A DNA stretch of 64,000 nucleotides from assembly GCA_039888615.1 (NCBI GenBank), contig JBDQQS010000001.1, one strand, 5' to 3'. Below, piece after piece: positions 61,746-64,000 of this stretch (position 1 is the stretch's first letter; every line of letters begins with the position of its first letter). The notes under the pieces were generated by a model. The model saw only the letters and a list, made by a program, of their open reading frames with translations. It ran no database searches and was not told where the DNA came from. Source of the DNA: Flavimaribacter sp039888615 (GTDB lineage Bacteria > Pseudomonadota > Alphaproteobacteria > Rhizobiales > Rhizobiaceae). The translations under genes were made by a program, and so were the position numbers.

Positions 61746-62550
61746 TCAGCAAAATCGTGCGCCTCTCGGCCTGAAGATCGCCGCGACCGCAGGCTTGCTG
61801 TTCCTGCATCTGCCGATCCTGCTCATCTTCGTCTATGCCTTTACCACCGAGGACAAGAGCTACCAGTGGCCGCCGCCCGGATTTACCCTCAAGTGGCTGG
61901 GCGTCACCTGGAACAGGCCTGACGTTTGGGAAGCGCTCTGGCTTTCCGTCAAGGTGGCGACGATTTCCACGATCATCGCACTGGTTCTGGGCACCTTGTG
62001 CGCGGCGGCTGTGGCGCGGACGAAGTTCTTCGGGCGCGAGACCATTTCTCTGCTGGTCATTCTGCCAATAGCGCTGCCTGGCATCATCACGGGCATATCG
62101 CTCCGATCCGCCTTCAACCTCATGGACATTCCGTTTTCGGTCTGGACCATTGTGCTCGGTCACGCCACGTTCTGCGTCGTCGTGGTCTACAACAATGCGG
62201 TGGCGCGGTTCAGGAGAACATCCGCTTCGCTGATCGAGGCCTCGATGGACCTCGGCGCCAACGGCTTTCAGACACTGCGCTACGTGGTGCTGCCGAACAT
62301 CTCAACAGCGATGCTCGCCGGCGGCATGCTGGCTTTTGCGCTGAGCTTCGACGAGGTGATCGTCACCACATTCACGGCGGGACAACAGGCAACGTTGCCG
62401 ATCTGGATGCTTGAAGAACTGGTTCGTCCGCGCCAGCGGCCAGTGACCAACGTCGTGGCCATGGTCGTGGTGCTTGTAACGTTTCTGCCGATACTGGCCG
62501 CCTATTATTTTACGCGAGACGGCGACAGCCCGGCCGGACATGGAAAATAG
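61735..62550 (+). CDS. ydcV: ABC transporter permease 2, YdcV-like
   Basis: A 271-residue second permease (PotC/PotI type) with six helices and the EAA loop IEASMDLGANGFQTLRYVVL. It pairs with the preceding permease to form the channel. It ends 23 bases before the aldehyde dehydrogenase gene. Confidence 0.92.
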   Translation: MRSDQQNRAPLGLKIAATAGLLFLHLPILLIFVYAFTTEDKSYQWPPPGFTLKWLGVTWNRPDVWEALWLSVKVATISTIIALVLGTLCAAAVARTKFFGRETISLLVILPIALPGIITGISLRSAFNLMDIPFSVWTIVLGHATFCVVVVYNNAVARFRRTSASLIEASMDLGANGFQTLRYVVLPNISTAMLAGGMLAFALSFDEVIVTTFTAGQQATLPIWMLEELVRPRQRPVTNVVAMVVVLVTFLPILAAYYFTRDGDSPAGHGK

Positions 62551-62573
62551 CGCAACTTAAGGAGACCGAAATC

Positions 62574-63998
62574 ATGGATACAAGTCTGCTCATCGGATCC
62601 GGCTTCGAAGAAGGTACGGAAACGCCGGAACAGGTGCTCAACCCTCGCACGGGGGAAACAATACTTGAAGTGCCGGAAGCGTCTTCCGGGCAGATTGACC
62701 GGGCGGTGCAGGCGGCCTCTACCGCGTTCGGCGCGTGGTCGCGGACAACGCCCGCGGAAAGATCGGAATATCTTCTCAAGATCGCCGACCGGATCGAGAA
62801 GGAAGCAGACGTCTTTGCTGCGCTTGAAGCGCTCAATTGCGGCAAACCGATCAACGCGGCGAGAAACGATGAGATTCCGGCGATCGTCGACTGTTACCGT
62901 TTCTTCGCGGGCGCCGTGCGCTGCACGCCGGCAAGCGCGGCTGGCGAATATATGGAGGGTATGACCTCGATGATCCGGCGCGACCCGATCGGCGTGGTCG
63001 CCTCTATTGCTCCCTGGAACTATCCACTCATGATGATGGCGTGGAAACTCGCGCCGGCCATTGGCGGCGGCAATACGGTCGTCTTCAAGCCTTCCGAACA
63101 GACGCCGCTGACTGCGCTCAAGCTCGCCACGATACTGGCGGACATTCTGCCGGAAGGTGTGGTGAATGTCGTAACGGGCAGGGGACAGACCGTTGGCAGC
63201 GCGCTTATCAATCATCCGAAGGTCGACATGGTCTCCATTACCGGCGACGTCGCGACCGGCAAGAAGGTGCTCGAGGCTGCAGCGCGTTCGGTCAAGCGGA
63301 CACATCTGGAACTCGGTGGCAAGGCGCCCGTCATCGTATATGACGACGCGGACATATCCGCAGTTGTCGAAGGGCTGCGCGCCTTCGGTTTTTACAACGC
63401 CGGGCAGGACTGCACCGCCGCCTGCCGCATTTATGCGGGCGACAAGGTTTACGACAATCTCGTCGCTGACCTTACCAGCGAGGTTTCAAAGATCGCCTAC
63501 GCCCAGGACGATGACGCGCAGAACGAGATCGGTCCGCTGATCTCCCAGCGCCAGCGTGATCGGGTCGCGAGCTTCGTGCAGCGCGCTTCGGAAGAAAAGC
63601 ACATGGAAATCACCACCGGCGGCGCCGTGCATGGCGGCAACGGTTTCTACTATCAGCCCACCGTGGTCGCTGGTGCGCTGCAGGAAGACGAAATCGTCCG
63701 CCGGGAAGTGTTCGGACCTGTCGTTTCGGTCACGCGGTTCAGCGACGTCGAACAGGCTGTCACCTGGGCGAATGATTCAGACTACGGTCTGGCGTCTTCG
63801 GTCTGGACGAAGGATATTTCCAGGGCGATGAAGACTGCAGCTGCGCTCCGCTACGGCTGCACCTGGATCAACACGCATTTCATGCTGGTGAACGAGATGC
63901 CCCATGGCGGCCTGAAACAGTCCGGTTACGGCAAGGATATGTCGCTCTATGCGCTGGAGGACTATACGGCGGTTCGCCATGTCATGATCGCGCATTAA
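62574..63998 (+). CDS. patD: Gamma-aminobutyraldehyde dehydrogenase-like ALDH
   Basis: A 474-residue NAD-dependent aldehyde dehydrogenase. The catalytic Cys is in FYNAGQDCTAACRIY and the general base Glu in THLELGGKAPVIVY; the Rossmann parts SIAPWNYPLMMMAWKLAPAI and TGDVATGKKV are present. Its place at the end of a ydcSTUV-like operon, and its similarity to PatD/YdcW, suggest that it oxidises 4-aminobutanal to GABA in putrescine breakdown; a betaine- or 3-aminopropanal-type substrate cannot be excluded. The gene is complete and stops two bases before the window ends. Confidence 0.88.
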   Translation: MDTSLLIGSGFEEGTETPEQVLNPRTGETILEVPEASSGQIDRAVQAASTAFGAWSRTTPAERSEYLLKIADRIEKEADVFAALEALNCGKPINAARNDEIPAIVDCYRFFAGAVRCTPASAAGEYMEGMTSMIRRDPIGVVASIAPWNYPLMMMAWKLAPAIGGGNTVVFKPSEQTPLTALKLATILADILPEGVVNVVTGRGQTVGSALINHPKVDMVSITGDVATGKKVLEAAARSVKRTHLELGGKAPVIVYDDADISAVVEGLRAFGFYNAGQDCTAACRIYAGDKVYDNLVADLTSEVSKIAYAQDDDAQNEIGPLISQRQRDRVASFVQRASEEKHMEITTGGAVHGGNGFYYQPTVVAGALQEDEIVRREVFGPVVSVTRFSDVEQAVTWANDSDYGLASSVWTKDISRAMKTAAALRYGCTWINTHFMLVNEMPHGGLKQSGYGKDMSLYALEDYTAVRHVMIAH

Positions 63999-64000
63999 GA

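Noticed and set aside
1..64000. CRISPR arrays, tRNA/rRNA genes and insertion sequences
   Set aside because: No regularly spaced repeats, no cloverleaf with a TTCGA-type arm and acceptor stem, and no transposase frame or terminal inverted repeats were recognised.

Overview
The window is chromosomal DNA of an alphaproteobacterium, most likely of the order Hyphomicrobiales (Rhizobiales). The evidence is the gene order rpsB-tsf-pyrH-frr-uppS-cdsA-rseP-bamA-lpxD-fabZ-lpxA-lpxI-lpxB (lpxI rather than lpxH), an EipB/DUF1849 envelope protein, and a GC-rich sequence with many ATGA/TGATG gene overlaps. This assignment comes from reading the proteins, not from a database search.

Layout. (1) 0.1-14.4 kb: accessory host genes. 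An RND efflux adaptor/pump pair converges on a FUSC-type exporter. An AI-2E-family membrane protein follows, then a leftward run of membrane protein, alpha/beta-hydrolase-like protein, rhodanese and AAA NTPase. Next come a PEP-mutase/isocitrate-lyase-like enzyme, an ICMT-family methyltransferase and two more hydrolase-like proteins. (2) 14.7-33.1 kb: an uninterrupted rightward block of podovirus-type packaging, capsid, tail, ejection and lysis genes. It holds TerL, a gp13/DUF2833-like protein, portal, a Bbp19-like protein, scaffold, capsid, two tail-tube proteins, two internal virion proteins, a tail spike, a GH108 endolysin and a GTA-type 3TM holin. No integrase, repressor, replication or polymerase gene is visible. 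One 0.86-kb gap (20.2-21.05 kb) holds a concentration of regulatory-looking structure. (3) 33.2-37.1 kb: a leftward ridA-GDPD-acyltransferase operon, eipB, and a Nudix gene that appears frameshifted by one missing A. (4) 37.3-50.7 kb: the core translation, undecaprenyl, phospholipid, outer-membrane and lipid A cluster. (5) 50.7-56.5 kb: a serine hydrolase and the leftward glycine-cleavage operon gcvT-gcvH-gcvP behind a clear tandem glycine riboswitch. (6) 56.6-64 kb: another hydrolase-like protein, a LysR regulator and an operon with the organisation of E. coli ydcSTUV-patD (polyamine-type ABC importer plus gamma-aminobutyraldehyde dehydrogenase).

How the parts work together. The core cluster couples protein synthesis (S2, EF-Ts, RRF), UMP phosphorylation, the lipid carrier for peptidoglycan (UppS), CDP-diacylglycerol (CdsA), envelope stress (RseP), outer-membrane protein insertion (BamA) and the first steps of lipid A synthesis. 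The gcv operon is expected to turn on when glycine is abundant. The last operon would import a polyamine-like substrate and oxidise the derived aminoaldehyde.

Most unusual items: the late-gene-only phage block and its central control gap (minus-strand terminator, Arg-rich mini-ORF, two leader hairpins, a T7-promoter-like dyad, a DnaA-box-like site); an overlapping-frame or frameshifted gene at 19.1-19.9 kb; and the Nudix frameshift. No tRNA, rRNA, CRISPR array, insertion sequence or reverse transcriptase was seen.
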